64,000 bases of DNA, taken from assembly GCA_964581815.1 (NCBI GenBank), contig CAZORE010000012.1:31619-95618 (forward strand). Reading direction: 5' to 3'. The notes below the pieces were generated by a model. That model saw nothing but the letters and a program-made list of their open reading frames with translations. It ran no database searches and was not told where the DNA came from. Shown here in pieces: positions 52,079 through 61,898 of the stretch (positions are counted from its first letter, which is position 1; each line of letters begins with the position of its first letter). A program made the translations under genes and the position numbers. This DNA comes from Trebonia sp964581815 (GTDB lineage Bacteria > Actinomycetota > Actinomycetes > Streptosporangiales > Streptosporangiaceae).

Positions 52079-53198
52079 TGAGGCCGCCGAGGACGGGCCG
52101 GCGCTTGATCCGCTCCTTGGAGTGGTCCGCGACCGGGTGATCGGGCCGGGGCGGGCGGAGCTGGCGGCTGCGATGGGGGCGCCGCCCGTTGTAATGAGCC
52201 TCGTACTCAGTCAGCACCGTTCGCAGGTGCCGCTGGCCGAAGATGAGCATCCGGTCGGCGACCTCAGTCCGGACGGTGAGCACGAACCGTTCCGCGTAAG
52301 CGTTCGCGCGCGGGCAGCGCGGCGGGATCTTCACCGCCTCGATGCCGGCACCGGCCAGGACCGCGTCAAACGACGCGGTGAACTGCCCGGCCCGGTCCCG
52401 GACCAGGAACCGGAAGTCCGTAGCGCGGTCCCCCAGGTCCATCAGGAGGTTGCGGATCTGCTGTGTGGTCCACGGGCCGTCCGGGCTCGCGGTGACGCCG
52501 AGGATGTGGACGTAACGGCTGCCGACCTCCATGACGAACAGGCAGTACAGGCGCTGCAGGCTCACCGCGCAATCCACGTGGAAGAAGTCGGTGGCGAGCA
52601 TCGTGGCTGCCTGAGTGCGCAGGAAATTCCGCCAGGTCGTGTCGGTGCGCCGTTGCGGTGCCGGGGGGATCTTCAGGGCCTTAAGCACCCGGCGGATGGT
52701 GGACGCGCTGACCCGGTGGCCGAGCTTGAGCAGCTCACCCTGGATCCGCTGGTATCCCCAGCCGTGATTCTCAGTCGCGAGCCGCTCGATCAGCGCGGTG
52801 ATCTCGGCGCTGACCGGCGGCCGTCCATCCGGTGGGGATAGGTCCACTTGCGGGCGATCAGGCGGCGGTGCCAGCGCAGGACAGTGCCGGGAGTCACCAG
52901 CCGGTGCGCCCGCAGCTTTGCGGGCAGGAGCCGGATCAGCGCGGCGAGGACCACGCGGTCGGCCCAGTCGAGCCGGGGCCGCGGACGGGTACGGCGCAGC
53001 ACGGCAACCTCGTGCCGCAGTACCAGCAGTTCGGCGTCCTTGGCGGCCGATGATCGCCCGAGCAGGACCAGCCAGCCGCAGACCCGGACGAAGATGAGAT
53101 AGAGCAGGCGCAAGGACATGGATGATCATGCTGCCGCACGACTGTGACCCTTGCCGTCGGCGCAGGTCACTGGGCATGCAGACTTCTGACACCCCACA
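52011..53198. mobile_element. Insertion sequence with imperfect terminal inverted repeats
   Basis: The left end starts TGCGGGGTTCCAGAACTC and the right end, read inward, TGTGGGGTGTCAGAAGTC; similarity continues to GCCC over about 27 bases. This gives an element of 1188 bp ending in TG...CA. No clear target duplication is seen; at most CC flanks both ends. It carries one transposase gene on the minus strand. Confidence 0.8.
52053..53119 (-). pseudogene. Transposase with DDE integrase core, frameshifted
   Basis: The N-terminal part (53119 inward: MSLRLLYLIFVRVCGWLVLL through RKWTYPHR) and the larger C-terminal part (GRPPVSAEI, GWGYQRIQGELLKLGHRV, LATDFFHVDCAVSLQRLYCL, RDRAGQF, YAERFV, ending LGGLINEYERAA) are in different frames, meeting near 52830-52845. 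Asp, Asp, Glu of the catalytic site are all present. The usual protein in this group is a single frame of about 350 residues, so a base gain or loss disrupted this copy, unless programmed frameshifting occurs. Confidence 0.82.
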
Positions 53199-53300
53199 CC
53201 GAGGCCGCCGAGGCCGACGGTCCCGGCGAGACAGGCGGAGCTTTCGCCACCGTGCCCGGACCGCACGAGGCAGCGCACGTGACGCCAGGTACGAGCCTGC

Positions 53301-54944
53301 TCACGCCGGACGCGGACCGTTGTCGTCCCCGTGCCCGTGGCGGGCCGCCACCCGTGCCCTGAGGACGGTCTTGGCGAACTTGCCTGTTGATGTCTTCGGG
53401 ATCTCGTGGACGATCGCGATCCGCTCCGGGATCCACCAGGACGCAACCCGATCCGCGAGATACTCGCGAAGTTCCCGCTCGTCGACCGTGTGCCCGGCGA
53501 GCGGCACCACGCAGGCGAGTGGACGTTCGCCCCACCGGTCGTCGGGAACCCCGATGACGGCGGCCTCGTGAACGTCGGGATGGGACATGATCTCGTTCTC
53601 CAGTGCGACGGAGGAGATCCATTCCCCGCCGGACTTCACCAGGTCCTTCGATCGGTCGACGATCCGGAGGTAACCGTAGGAATCGATCGTGCCCACGTCA
53701 CCGGTCCGCAGCCAGCCGTCGTCGGTGAAGGCAGCAGAACCCGGCTCGGCGCCGAAGTAGGCCGCCGCGACCGTTGGGCCGGCGACCTCAAGCTCCCCTA
53801 CCGTCGCCCCGTCACGTCCGGCGATGGCACCGGAATCGTCGCGGATCCGCATCTCGGTGAGCGGGAGCGACGCTCCCGGCGACCCGAGCACCAGGCGACG
53901 TCCGTCCGGCCCAAGGCCGTCATGCACCGTGGCCAGCCGCGGGCAGTTCATCACCGGGCTCGTCTCCGTCATGCCCCATCCGTTGGTCAGCGGGATCCCC
54001 GCGTCCCTTTCCCAGGTCTGCGAGAGGCTGTCCGGGACGGCGCCGCCTCCGGACACCACCATGCGCAGGCTGGACAGGTCGGCGGTGGCGAGCAGGGGCG
54101 CAAGGCTCCGCCAGATGGTCGCCACGCCCGCGGAGAACGTCACGCGGTGCCGTTCCAGCTGGCCAATGAGCGCCTCCGGCGTCATCGCGGGTCCCGGGAG
54201 CACCAGGTCGGCGCCGGCGAGCATCGCGGCGTACGGCAGCCCCCACGCGTTGACGTGGAACATCGGCACGACCGGAAGCACGACGTCCCGCTCGCTGATC
54301 GCGAAATTGTCGACGCCGAGGAGCAGCAGTGCGTGCAGGACGACCGACCGATGGCTGTACAGCACGCCCTTGGGCCGCCCGGTGGTGCCGGACGTGTAGC
54401 ACAGGCTCGCCGCCTCATTTTCATCATTCGGAACGAGTGCCGGTGCCTCCGGTACCGCTGCCAGCAGCTCCTCGTAGTCGACAACGCGCGGATCGCTGGG
54501 TATCTCCTGGGGTCCTCCGTCGTCCATGACCACCACAAGCCGGACCGAGGGGAACTGGCTGACGAGCGGCCATACCGTCGGCAGCAGCGACCGGTCGACG
54601 AACAGCACGTCATCGGCCGCGTCATTGACGATGTAGCCGATGTCGTCGGCGAAAAGCCGGTGGTTGAGCGTATGCAGCACGCGTCCGCTGCTCGGGACGG
54701 CTAGGTACAGCTCCGCATACCGCTGGGAGTTCCAGCCGAACGTGCCCACCCGGGCGCCGCGCGGCACCGCAAGCATCTCGAGTGCCCCGGCGAGCCGCCG
54801 GGCGCGTGCCGCAACCTGTCGCCAGGTCGCGCTGACCTCCCCGGCCGCGGTCGCGGTCACCACGTGCTTGTGGCCGAACACCTGCTCGACCCGGCGCAGC
54901 ACCGCGGCCACGTCAAGGGGCCGGTCCTGCATGAGGCCGCGCAC
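53301..54944 (-). CDS. Fatty-acid/aryl-CoA synthetase (AMP-forming)
   Basis: A 547-residue class I adenylate-forming ligase: P-loop LCYTSGTTGRPKGVLYSHRS, MFHVNAWGLPYAA, GWGMTETSPV, DDGWLRTGDVGTIDSYGYLR, and the catalytic Lys in IPKTSTGKFAKTVL. GTG 54944 has GGGAGG four bases upstream; ATG 54932 is an alternative. It follows the tetR gene on the same strand, with a copy of the tetR operator in between, so it is probably under that regulator. Confidence 0.9.
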   Translation of the reverse strand: MRGLMQDRPLDVAAVLRRVEQVFGHKHVVTATAAGEVSATWRQVAARARRLAGALEMLAVPRGARVGTFGWNSQRYAELYLAVPSSGRVLHTLNHRLFADDIGYIVNDAADDVLFVDRSLLPTVWPLVSQFPSVRLVVVMDDGGPQEIPSDPRVVDYEELLAAVPEAPALVPNDENEAASLCYTSGTTGRPKGVLYSHRSVVLHALLLLGVDNFAISERDVVLPVVPMFHVNAWGLPYAAMLAGADLVLPGPAMTPEALIGQLERHRVTFSAGVATIWRSLAPLLATADLSSLRMVVSGGGAVPDSLSQTWERDAGIPLTNGWGMTETSPVMNCPRLATVHDGLGPDGRRLVLGSPGASLPLTEMRIRDDSGAIAGRDGATVGELEVAGPTVAAAYFGAEPGSAAFTDDGWLRTGDVGTIDSYGYLRIVDRSKDLVKSGGEWISSVALENEIMSHPDVHEAAVIGVPDDRWGERPLACVVPLAGHTVDERELREYLADRVASWWIPERIAIVHEIPKTSTGKFAKTVLRARVAARHGHGDDNGPRPA

Positions 54945-54971
54945 CGTTCCTCCCGAAGACTCTTCACGATC

Positions 54972-54989
54972 TGACTAAGCGCATATTCA
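54972..54989. promoter_or_regulatory. Second TetR operator, before the acyl-CoA synthetase
   Basis: TGACTAAGCGCATATTCA shares 14 consecutive bases with the complement of the perfect site at 55866-55887; only the right half has one change (TATTCA for TAGTCA). It overlaps the last codons of tetR and lies 28 bases before the synthetase start. Confidence 0.7.
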
Positions 54990-55739
54990 GCCGCTTGAGC
55001 TAGCGCTGTCAAGGTTCACCGGCGAGACCTGGCCGTAAGCAGCGGCCCAGCGGCGGCGCTGGCTGCCTTCCGCCGAGCCCTTGTTCATGACCATCCGCAG
55101 GGCCAACTCGGCGTAGAAGTCGCCTAGCTGCTCGGGGGAATCGGGACCGTCGAGGCGGTACCAGCGGACGAGGTCGATGCTGAGCGAGAGCATCCCGCGT
55201 ACCAGGCGGTTCACATCGCCTGCCGCGAACGCGCCATCGACCGCGCCCTGCTCGACGGTGGCCCGGAAGACCTCGTTGGTCAGGTGCCGCAGCTGAATGA
55301 TCTCGTCGTAGTGCCCGGGGGTCAACCCGGCGAGCTCATACTGGCAGACGCGCGCGGCGACGTGGTGGCGAGCGTGCCAGGCGGTGTACCGGGACACCAT
55401 GGCGCCCAGCTGCTGCGCTGTGTCTCCGGCTGCCTCGATCGCCGGGTCCTTGATGCAGGCGAGGGCGCGCTCATGGCCGGCCCGGATGATCTCGAAGAGC
55501 ACGAGTTCCTTGGACGGGAAGTGCACGTAAAGCGCCGCCGGACTAAGGCCAACCCCTGCCGCGATGTCACGCGTGGTCGTGGCGTGGTACCCATTCGCGG
55601 CGAAGCAGCGCACGGCTGATGTCAGCAAGCCCCTGTCGACATCGCCCAGCTCCGGGTTCCACAGGTCCTGAGACTCGTCCTCCAACCGGGGGTCGGCCGC
55701 GATCTCCTCCGGCGTGAACCGGCTCTGCCGTTTGGGCAT
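54987..55739 (-). CDS. TetR-family regulator
   Basis: A 250-residue TetR protein. An N-terminal extension of about 40 polar residues precedes the helix-turn-helix (AVRCFAANGYHATTTRDIAA, GVGLSPAALYVHFPSKELVL); the C-terminal domain looks like those of KstR2/FadR-type acyl-CoA sensors. ATG 55739 has GAGAGGG seven bases upstream. It probably represses both itself and the divergent importer through the operator at 55866. Confidence 0.9.
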   Translation of the reverse strand: MPKRQSRFTPEEIAADPRLEDESQDLWNPELGDVDRGLLTSAVRCFAANGYHATTTRDIAAGVGLSPAALYVHFPSKELVLFEIIRAGHERALACIKDPAIEAAGDTAQQLGAMVSRYTAWHARHHVAARVCQYELAGLTPGHYDEIIQLRHLTNEVFRATVEQGAVDGAFAAGDVNRLVRGMLSLSIDLVRWYRLDGPDSPEQLGDFYAELALRMVMNKGSAEGSQRRRWAAAYGQVSPVNLDSASSSG

Positions 55740-55846
55740 GTTAAGGCCCTCTCCTCGTCCCTGGGTCAGCCGCATCGTCCACGGGTCAAGCAACCCCCTG
55801 GTACAACGATCCGGTAAAAGGCTAACCCGACTCACAACGTGCATCT

Positions 55847-55887
55847 TGACACACCAAGCGTACTAGATGACTATGCGCTTAGTCATC
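55847..55887. promoter_or_regulatory. Perfect TetR operator with promoter in the divergent region
   Basis: GATGACTA-N6-TAGTCATC (55866-55887) is a perfect eight-base inverted repeat around TGCGCT. TTGACA on the plus strand at about 55847-55852 with GACTAT 17 bases on could be the importer promoter, so a bound regulator would cover the -10 region. Confidence 0.7.
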
Positions 55888-55956
55888 ATCGGCATACGCT
55901 CACCGACGGTGACCACCCGATCCACGTCACTACGCCTTCCACCTCAAAGGAGAGGC

Positions 55957-57015
55957 ATGTCCCGAATAAGAACCCTCCGTGCCGGCCTTGCTGTCAGCGC
56001 GGCCGGGCTGGCCTTGGCCGCCACCGGATGCAGCAGCTCTGCCACCAGTTCCAGTTCGTCCACGACGCCCGCATCGAGCTCCGCCGCCGGCACGTCCGTT
56101 ACCGCTGCCGCGGGCAGCCTGAAGGGCAAGACGATCGCGCTGGTCGGCTACGGCGACAGCAACCCGTGGGGTGCCGCGTTCAACAAGCAGTTCACCAGCC
56201 AGCTTGCCGCCACCGGGGTCAAGATCATCGCCCTGACCACTGAGGACTCCGGCACCCAGGTCCGGTACATGGCCCAGGCCATCGCGGACAAGCCGAACCT
56301 GATCGTTACCGCGCTCGACAACACCACGGCGATGGCGGTGCCGATCCAGCAGGCCAAGCAGGCCGGCCTCCCGGTGCTGGTCTTCGATGGCCCGACCACG
56401 CCCGCGGTAGCCGGCGACGTGATGTCGGTGCTGTCAAACAACGAGCAGCTCGGTGAGTACGCGGCGGACAACCTCATCGCGGGCCTGAAGGCGCAGGGAC
56501 GCAACTCGGGCCAGATCATCGTCCTCACCGGCACGAAGTCGATGCTGGTGACTCAGGATCGCATGGTCGGCTTCAACAAGGTGATGAGCACCGCGCCGCA
56601 GTACCACGTGGTAGCAGAAGATGACTCGAACTGGGACCCCACCCTGTCTGGGACGGACGCCCAGCAGCTGCTCGCCAAGTTCGGCTGCTCTGGGGTGCAG
56701 GGCGCCTACGGCATGGCCGACTACATGGCCCTGCCGATCGTCCAGGCGGCCAAGCAGGCCGGCTGCACGGTAGGCGGCAAGGACGGCATCATCGTCACGG
56801 GCAGCAACTGCTTCAAGGCCGGCATCCAGTCGATCCAGGCAGGCCAGCTGTACGGGACGGCGACCGAGGATCCGATCACGATCGCCACCCAGACCGCCGC
56901 GTACGTGACCCAGTACCTCGGCGGAAAGAACCCGCCGCAGCACGAGCTGATTCAGGAGTATCGCATCACCGCGGCCAACGTCGCGCAGTTCGCCGCGCAA
57001 TGCAGCCACGCATGA
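55957..57015 (+). CDS. Ribose-type ABC importer, substrate-binding lipoprotein (second system)
   Basis: A 352-residue periplasmic-binding protein type 1. Signal peptide with lipobox AATGC at about residue 27, Ser/Thr-rich linker, and core segments KTIALVGYGDSNPWGAAFNK, MAQAIADKPNLIVTALDN, and VQGAYGMADYMALPIVQAAK. ATG 55957 has AAAGGAG upstream. Its stop overlaps the ATPase start by four bases. Confidence 0.9.
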   Translation: MSRIRTLRAGLAVSAAGLALAATGCSSSATSSSSSTTPASSSAAGTSVTAAAGSLKGKTIALVGYGDSNPWGAAFNKQFTSQLAATGVKIIALTTEDSGTQVRYMAQAIADKPNLIVTALDNTTAMAVPIQQAKQAGLPVLVFDGPTTPAVAGDVMSVLSNNEQLGEYAADNLIAGLKAQGRNSGQIIVLTGTKSMLVTQDRMVGFNKVMSTAPQYHVVAEDDSNWDPTLSGTDAQQLLAKFGCSGVQGAYGMADYMALPIVQAAKQAGCTVGGKDGIIVTGSNCFKAGIQSIQAGQLYGTATEDPITIATQTAAYVTQYLGGKNPPQHELIQEYRITAANVAQFAAQCSHA

Positions 57016-58544
57016 GCGACGCGACCAGCGCGCTGGTCAGCGACCCGGCGCGGCCCCAGGTCAGCGTCGAGGGGCTGAGCCGCAGCTTTGGCGGCACGCC
57101 GGCGGTGCGGGACGTGTCCTTCGCCGTCGGCACCGGGGAGATCCATGGCTTGTGCGGCCATAACGGGGCCGGCAAGAGCACGGTGGTGAAGATGCTCTCC
57201 GGTCAGCTCACCCCCGACAGCGGCCAGATCATCATCGACGGCCGGCCCGTGCAGCTGGGCAGCCGGCAGGCCGCCCAGCGGCTCGGCGTCGCGCTGGTGG
57301 ACCAGGAGCTCAGCGTTATCCCGGCGCTCACGGTGCTGGACAACCTGCTCCTCGGCGATGTCTCCGTGCCGCTGGTCAACCGGCCGCGCGCGGCGGCGGC
57401 ACGGTGCCGCCAGGTGCTGAGCGACATGGGCCTTGACCGGCTCCGGCCGCAGCAGCCGCTGTCGGAGCTCAGCATCGGCGAGCGCCAGCTCGTCGAGGTC
57501 GCCCGCGCGCTCAGCCAGAACGCCCGGCTGGTCATCTTGGACGAGCCGACCGCCACCCTCAGCGACGCGGAGACCGAGCACGTCTTCGCGGCGATCCGCC
57601 GGGTCGCCGCCCAGGGGTGCTCGGTGATCTTCGTATCGCACCGGCTGTCGGAGGTCCTCGACCTGTGCGACACCGTGACGGTACTGCGGGACGGGCGCAG
57701 GGTCGCCACCACTGCGTCCGCCGAGCTGACCGTGAACGACCTGATCGTGCAGATGCTGGGCGAGGCGCCGCACCGCCTGGTGGCGACCCGGCCTGCGGAC
57801 TCGCGGCCTGGCCACGAGCTGCGGATCGAGCACCTGCGGGTGCCAGGAAGGCTCGCGGACTTCAGCCTCACCGCCCAGGCCGGCCGGGTCTACGCACTGG
57901 CCGGGCAGCTGGGCAGCGGCGCGTCAGATGTGCTGCGCGCGCTGGCCGGACTGCATCCGCAAGCGACAGGAGCGGTGCGGCTGCGCGACCGGGCCGTGCC
58001 GTTCCGCAGTCCCCTCGGCGCTGCCAGCGCCGGGGTGGCCTTCGTATCCAATGACCGCAAATCGGAGGGCTTGTTCATGGACAAGCCGGTCGCCACCAAC
58101 CTGACCGCCACCCGGCTGCCGTCTCTTGGCCGGGGAGGCCTGCTCAGCTCCCGCCGTGAGCGGCAGGCGGCCAGGTCGCTGGCGGAGCTGGCCGGCATCC
58201 CCGATCACCGGCTGGCAGACCCGGCCGCCGCGCTCAGCGGAGGCAATCAGCAGAAGGTGTTCGTCGGCCGGTGCCTTGGCCGCGACGACGTCTGGGCCCT
58301 TCTCCTTGACGAGCCGACGCGCGGCGTGGACATCGGCGGCCGTGCGGCCATCCACCGGCTGCTGCGAGCCGCAGCCGACGCCGGCCTTGTGGTGATCTTC
58401 TCCTCCACTGAGCTTGAGGAACTGCTTGAGCTTGGCGACGTGATCATCACCATGCGCGAGGCTCGGATCGTCGCCAGGTACGAGGATAGTGTCGACGGCG
58501 CCCTCTTGATGCGCGACATGACCCACGGAGCTCACGCGGCATGA
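57012..58544 (+). CDS. Ribose-type ABC importer, double ATPase (second system)
   Basis: A 510-residue tandem ATPase. First half: Walker A GHNGAGKST, signature LSIGERQLV, Walker B LVILDEPTATL. Second half: degenerate Walker A (GQLGSGASD), signature LSGGNQQKVF, Walker B LLLDEPTRGVD. ATG 57012 (ATGA overlap) is preferred over ATG 57000. Confidence 0.9.
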   Translation: MSDATSALVSDPARPQVSVEGLSRSFGGTPAVRDVSFAVGTGEIHGLCGHNGAGKSTVVKMLSGQLTPDSGQIIIDGRPVQLGSRQAAQRLGVALVDQELSVIPALTVLDNLLLGDVSVPLVNRPRAAAARCRQVLSDMGLDRLRPQQPLSELSIGERQLVEVARALSQNARLVILDEPTATLSDAETEHVFAAIRRVAAQGCSVIFVSHRLSEVLDLCDTVTVLRDGRRVATTASAELTVNDLIVQMLGEAPHRLVATRPADSRPGHELRIEHLRVPGRLADFSLTAQAGRVYALAGQLGSGASDVLRALAGLHPQATGAVRLRDRAVPFRSPLGAASAGVAFVSNDRKSEGLFMDKPVATNLTATRLPSLGRGGLLSSRRERQAARSLAELAGIPDHRLADPAAALSGGNQQKVFVGRCLGRDDVWALLLDEPTRGVDIGGRAAIHRLLRAAADAGLVVIFSSTELEELLELGDVIITMREARIVARYEDSVDGALLMRDMTHGAHAA

Positions 58545-59581
58545 CGACAGCCAATAACGACCATCGCCCTGCCGTGGCCTCCTCGGCGCAGCAGGCCGAG
58601 GCGGGCACCGTGCCGCCCGCCTCGGCACGGGGCGCGCTCAGCCGCGTTTCCGCTCGCTGGCGCCCTGATTCGCTCGACATCGGGATCGCCGTCGTCGTGC
58701 TCGCCGTCATCGTGGCAGGGATCCTGACGACGCGGTTCTTCAGCCTGGCCAACGCCCGCGCGATCCTTGCCTCCAGCGCATGGGTCGGCATCACCGCGAT
58801 CGGGGCCACCGGCGTGATGATCGCCGGGTCCGTCGTCTCGCTGGCCGTGGCGCAGACCGCGACCGTCGCGGCCATGATCTTCCTGTCCACCCAGCAGTTC
58901 GGCCTGCCCGCGGCGATCGCCGGTGCGCTGGCGAGCGGCATGGCGATCACCGCGCTCCAGGGCGCGGTCATCGGGTTCTGGAAAGCCAACCCCATCGTCC
59001 TCACCATCGCTGCCGGGTTCGCGATCGACGGCGTGGCGATATGGATCAGCGGCGGCAGCACGGTCTACCCCAAGGTCACCGCGTTCAACGGGCTGAACGA
59101 CACGCCCCTTGGCCTGCCGCTGGCTGTCTACGTTCTGCTTGGGGTCACCGTCCTGACCCAGTGGTTCCTGCGCCGCACCACCGCCGGCCGGCAGATGTAC
59201 CTGATGGGCGAGAACCCCGCGGCGGCCCGGGCAGCCGGGCTGCCCGTGGCCCGGGTGACCGTGATCGCGTGGACGTTCTTCGGCGCGTGCATCGCGGTGA
59301 CCGGCATATTCCTGGCCGCGTTCAACACGGGTGCGAATTCCGCCCTCGGCGGGACGCTCAGCCTCGACGCGATCGCCGCGGTCCTGGTCGGCGGCACCGC
59401 GATCGGCGGCGGCAAGGGCTCGGCGCTGCGCACGCTCGGCGGCGCCGTGCTCATCTCGGCCATCTCCGACCTGCTGCTGCTGCGCGGGTTCTCGACCGGC
59501 ATCCAGCTACTCGTGAAGGGCATCCTCGTGCTCCTGGTGGTCATCGCCGTCCACGTCCGCTCGGCCAGGGGACGGCGATGA
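58541..59581 (+). CDS. Ribose-type ABC importer, permease 1 (second system)
   Basis: A 346-residue RbsC-type permease with about eight to ten helices beginning at residue 47 and a conserved LMGENPAAARAAGLPVARV loop. The N-terminal 45 residues are polar. It overlaps the ATPase and the second permease genes by four bases each, so the two permeases probably form a heterodimer. Confidence 0.9.
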   Translation: MTTANNDHRPAVASSAQQAEAGTVPPASARGALSRVSARWRPDSLDIGIAVVVLAVIVAGILTTRFFSLANARAILASSAWVGITAIGATGVMIAGSVVSLAVAQTATVAAMIFLSTQQFGLPAAIAGALASGMAITALQGAVIGFWKANPIVLTIAAGFAIDGVAIWISGGSTVYPKVTAFNGLNDTPLGLPLAVYVLLGVTVLTQWFLRRTTAGRQMYLMGENPAAARAAGLPVARVTVIAWTFFGACIAVTGIFLAAFNTGANSALGGTLSLDAIAAVLVGGTAIGGGKGSALRTLGGAVLISAISDLLLLRGFSTGIQLLVKGILVLLVVIAVHVRSARGRR

Positions 59582-60609
59582 TCCGCCGGCTCGCCTCCCG
59601 GCTGGAGGTCGTCGTCCCGGCCGTGGCGCTGGGCGTCACGCTGATCGCCTTCCTGTGCACGCCGGCGATCAGCGGAAAGGCCCTGTCCACCTTCGACGTC
59701 TACAACACCTTCCAGGGGCTCGCTCAGCTCGGGCTGCTCACCCTCGGCCTGGGCATGACCATGATCGCCGGGGAGTTCGACCTGTCGGTCATCGGCGTCT
59801 ACGCCCTGGGCGGGATGATCGCCGTGCAGGCCGGCCAGTCCTCACCCGTCCTCGGCGTGCTGGCGGCCGTGGCGGCCGGCGCGGCGATCGGCGTCGTGCA
59901 GGGCGGCATCATCGCCCGGCTGCGCATCCCGTCGCTGGTGGTGACCCTCGCGACCTACATCGCCCTGCTCGGGCTCACCAGCGCGATGTCCGGCGGGCTC
60001 GACGTGACCTACGGCAACGCCGCCGCGACCTTGTGGATTGACCGGCCGCTCGCGGTCATCTTCTCGGTCCCGAGCCTGGTCACGGTGGCCGCGTTCGCCA
60101 TCGCGGCGGTGATACTCGGCGGTACCAGGCTCGGCAGGCAGATTCGCGCCATCGGCGGCGACCGCCGCGCCAGCCGTGTCGCTGGCGTCCGGGTGGACCG
60201 GACCCTGGCCGGGCTGTTCGCCGTCTCCGGCACGCTCGCCGCGCTGAGCGGCGCGCTCTATAACTACAGCTACGCCACCGCCAACCCCGATCCCGGGTTC
60301 CAGCCGCTGATCCTCGCTACCGTGGGCTGCCTTGTCGGAGGAGTGTCACTGGCCGGCGGCCGCGGCCTGCCCGCAGGCCTGCTGGCCGGCGCCTTGTCGG
60401 TGGCACTGCTCGGGCAGATCGACGCCATCACCGCGATACCCGACGACTTCACCGAGTTGCTCTACGCCTCGCTGCTCGGCATCATCGTCGCGGTCGACGC
60501 GCCCGGCCTGCGGGAGGACCTGGACCGGCTCAAAGCGCGCACCCGCACAAGGCGCGCCGACCGCGCTCATGACACTGACGCCCGCACCGAGCAGGGGACA
60601 CATGCCTGA
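59578..60609 (+). CDS. Ribose-type ABC importer, permease 2 (second system)
   Basis: A 343-residue RbsC-type permease: GLGMTMIAGEFDLSVIGVYA, AIGGDRRASRVAGVRVDRTL and about nine hydrophobic segments, with a charged C-terminal tail. ATG 59578 overlaps the first permease stop (ATGA). Its stop overlaps the thiolase start by eight bases, coupling transport to CoA metabolism. Confidence 0.9.
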   Translation: MIRRLASRLEVVVPAVALGVTLIAFLCTPAISGKALSTFDVYNTFQGLAQLGLLTLGLGMTMIAGEFDLSVIGVYALGGMIAVQAGQSSPVLGVLAAVAAGAAIGVVQGGIIARLRIPSLVVTLATYIALLGLTSAMSGGLDVTYGNAAATLWIDRPLAVIFSVPSLVTVAAFAIAAVILGGTRLGRQIRAIGGDRRASRVAGVRVDRTLAGLFAVSGTLAALSGALYNYSYATANPDPGFQPLILATVGCLVGGVSLAGGRGLPAGLLAGALSVALLGQIDAITAIPDDFTELLYASLLGIIVAVDAPGLREDLDRLKARTRTRRADRAHDTDARTEQGTHA

Positions 60610-61828
60610 AGCCGTCATCGTCGCTGCCGCCCGCTCGCCCATCGGGCGGGCGGGGAAGGGCTCACTGGCCCGGATGCGACCCGACGACCTGGCCGCGCAG
60701 CTGGTGCGGGCCGCGCTCGACCAGGTTCCGGCCCTGGACGCGGCCGCGATTGACGACCTGATGCTGGGCTGCGGCCTGCCGGGCGGCGAGCAGGGCTACA
60801 ACATGGCGCGGGTCGTCGCCGTCCTGCTCGGCCTCGATACCGTCCCCGGGACCACGGTTACCCGGTACTGCTCGTCGTCGGTGCAGACCACCCGGATGGC
60901 GCTGCACGCCATCCGGGCTGGCGAGGGTGACGTGTTCATCTCGGCCGGCGTGGAGACCGTCTCCCGGTTCGACCGGGGCTCGTCGGACTTCCTGCCAGGC
61001 ACGTGCAACCCGCTGTTCGCCGAGGCCGGGCAACGGACTGCTGCCGCTGCCGAGGCGGGTGCCGACAGCTGGTCCGACCCGCGGGATGCCGGGCAGCTGC
61101 CCGACGTCTACATCGCCATGGGCCAGACCGCGGAGAACCTGGCACGCGCCCGCGGCATCACCCGCGAGGAGATGGACCGCTTCGGCGTCCGCTCGCAGAA
61201 CCTGGCCGAGGAAGCGATCAAGAGCGGGTTCTTCGACGCCGAGATCACCCCGGTCACGCTGCCCGACGGCACGCTCGTCACCGCCGATGACGGCCCCAGG
61301 CCCGGGGTCAGCTACGACGCCGTCTCACAGCTCAAGCCCGTCTTCCGGCCGAACGGCCTGGTCACCGCGGGCAACTGCTGCCCACTCAACGACGGGGCCG
61401 CCGCGCTCATCGTCATGTCGGACACGAAGGCGCGTGCGCTGGGCATCACCCCGCTCGCGCGGATCGTCTCCACCGGCGTTACGGCGCTGTCCCCGGAGAT
61501 CATGGGACTCGGCCCGGTGGAGGCTTCCCGGCAGGCGCTGAAGCGGGCAGGCATGACCATGGACGATGTCGACCTCGTCGAGATCAACGAGGCGTTCGCC
61601 GCGCAGGTCATCCCGTCCGCCCGCGACCTGGGACTCGACCCGTTCGGTGACAAGGTGAACGTGCACGGCGGGGCGATCGCCCTCGGTCACCCGTACGGCA
61701 TGACCGGTGCCAGGATCACGGCCACCTTGCTCAACGGGCTTGCGGCCAGGGACAAGAGCATCGGCCTTGAGACGATGTGCGTCGGCGGCGGGCAGGGCAT
61801 GGCCATCATCGTCGAGCGGCTGTCCTGA
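60602..61828 (+). CDS. Acetyl-CoA C-acyltransferase (thiolase)
   Basis: A 408-residue classical thiolase. The nucleophilic Cys is in TVTRYCSSSVQTTRMAL, the His motif in GGAIALGHPYGMTGARI, and the second Cys in MCVGGGQGMAIIV, with NEAFAAQ also present. It would cleave a 3-ketoacyl-CoA at the end of beta-oxidation. ATG 60602 lies within the last codons of the permease gene, so it belongs to the same transcript. Confidence 0.92.
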   Translation: MPEAVIVAAARSPIGRAGKGSLARMRPDDLAAQLVRAALDQVPALDAAAIDDLMLGCGLPGGEQGYNMARVVAVLLGLDTVPGTTVTRYCSSSVQTTRMALHAIRAGEGDVFISAGVETVSRFDRGSSDFLPGTCNPLFAEAGQRTAAAAEAGADSWSDPRDAGQLPDVYIAMGQTAENLARARGITREEMDRFGVRSQNLAEEAIKSGFFDAEITPVTLPDGTLVTADDGPRPGVSYDAVSQLKPVFRPNGLVTAGNCCPLNDGAAALIVMSDTKARALGITPLARIVSTGVTALSPEIMGLGPVEASRQALKRAGMTMDDVDLVEINEAFAAQVIPSARDLGLDPFGDKVNVHGGAIALGHPYGMTGARITATLLNGLAARDKSIGLETMCVGGGQGMAIIVERLS

Positions 61829-61898
61829 TGACGAACCTCCGGAGGCATCTCACTATGACCAGCGCGGTTCAGATCACCTGTCCAAGGAAGGATGCGTT

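Noticed and set aside
50017..53198. An integrated element using tRNA-Lys as attachment site
   Set aside because: No integrase gene is present and I could not find a second copy of the tRNA 3' end in the window.
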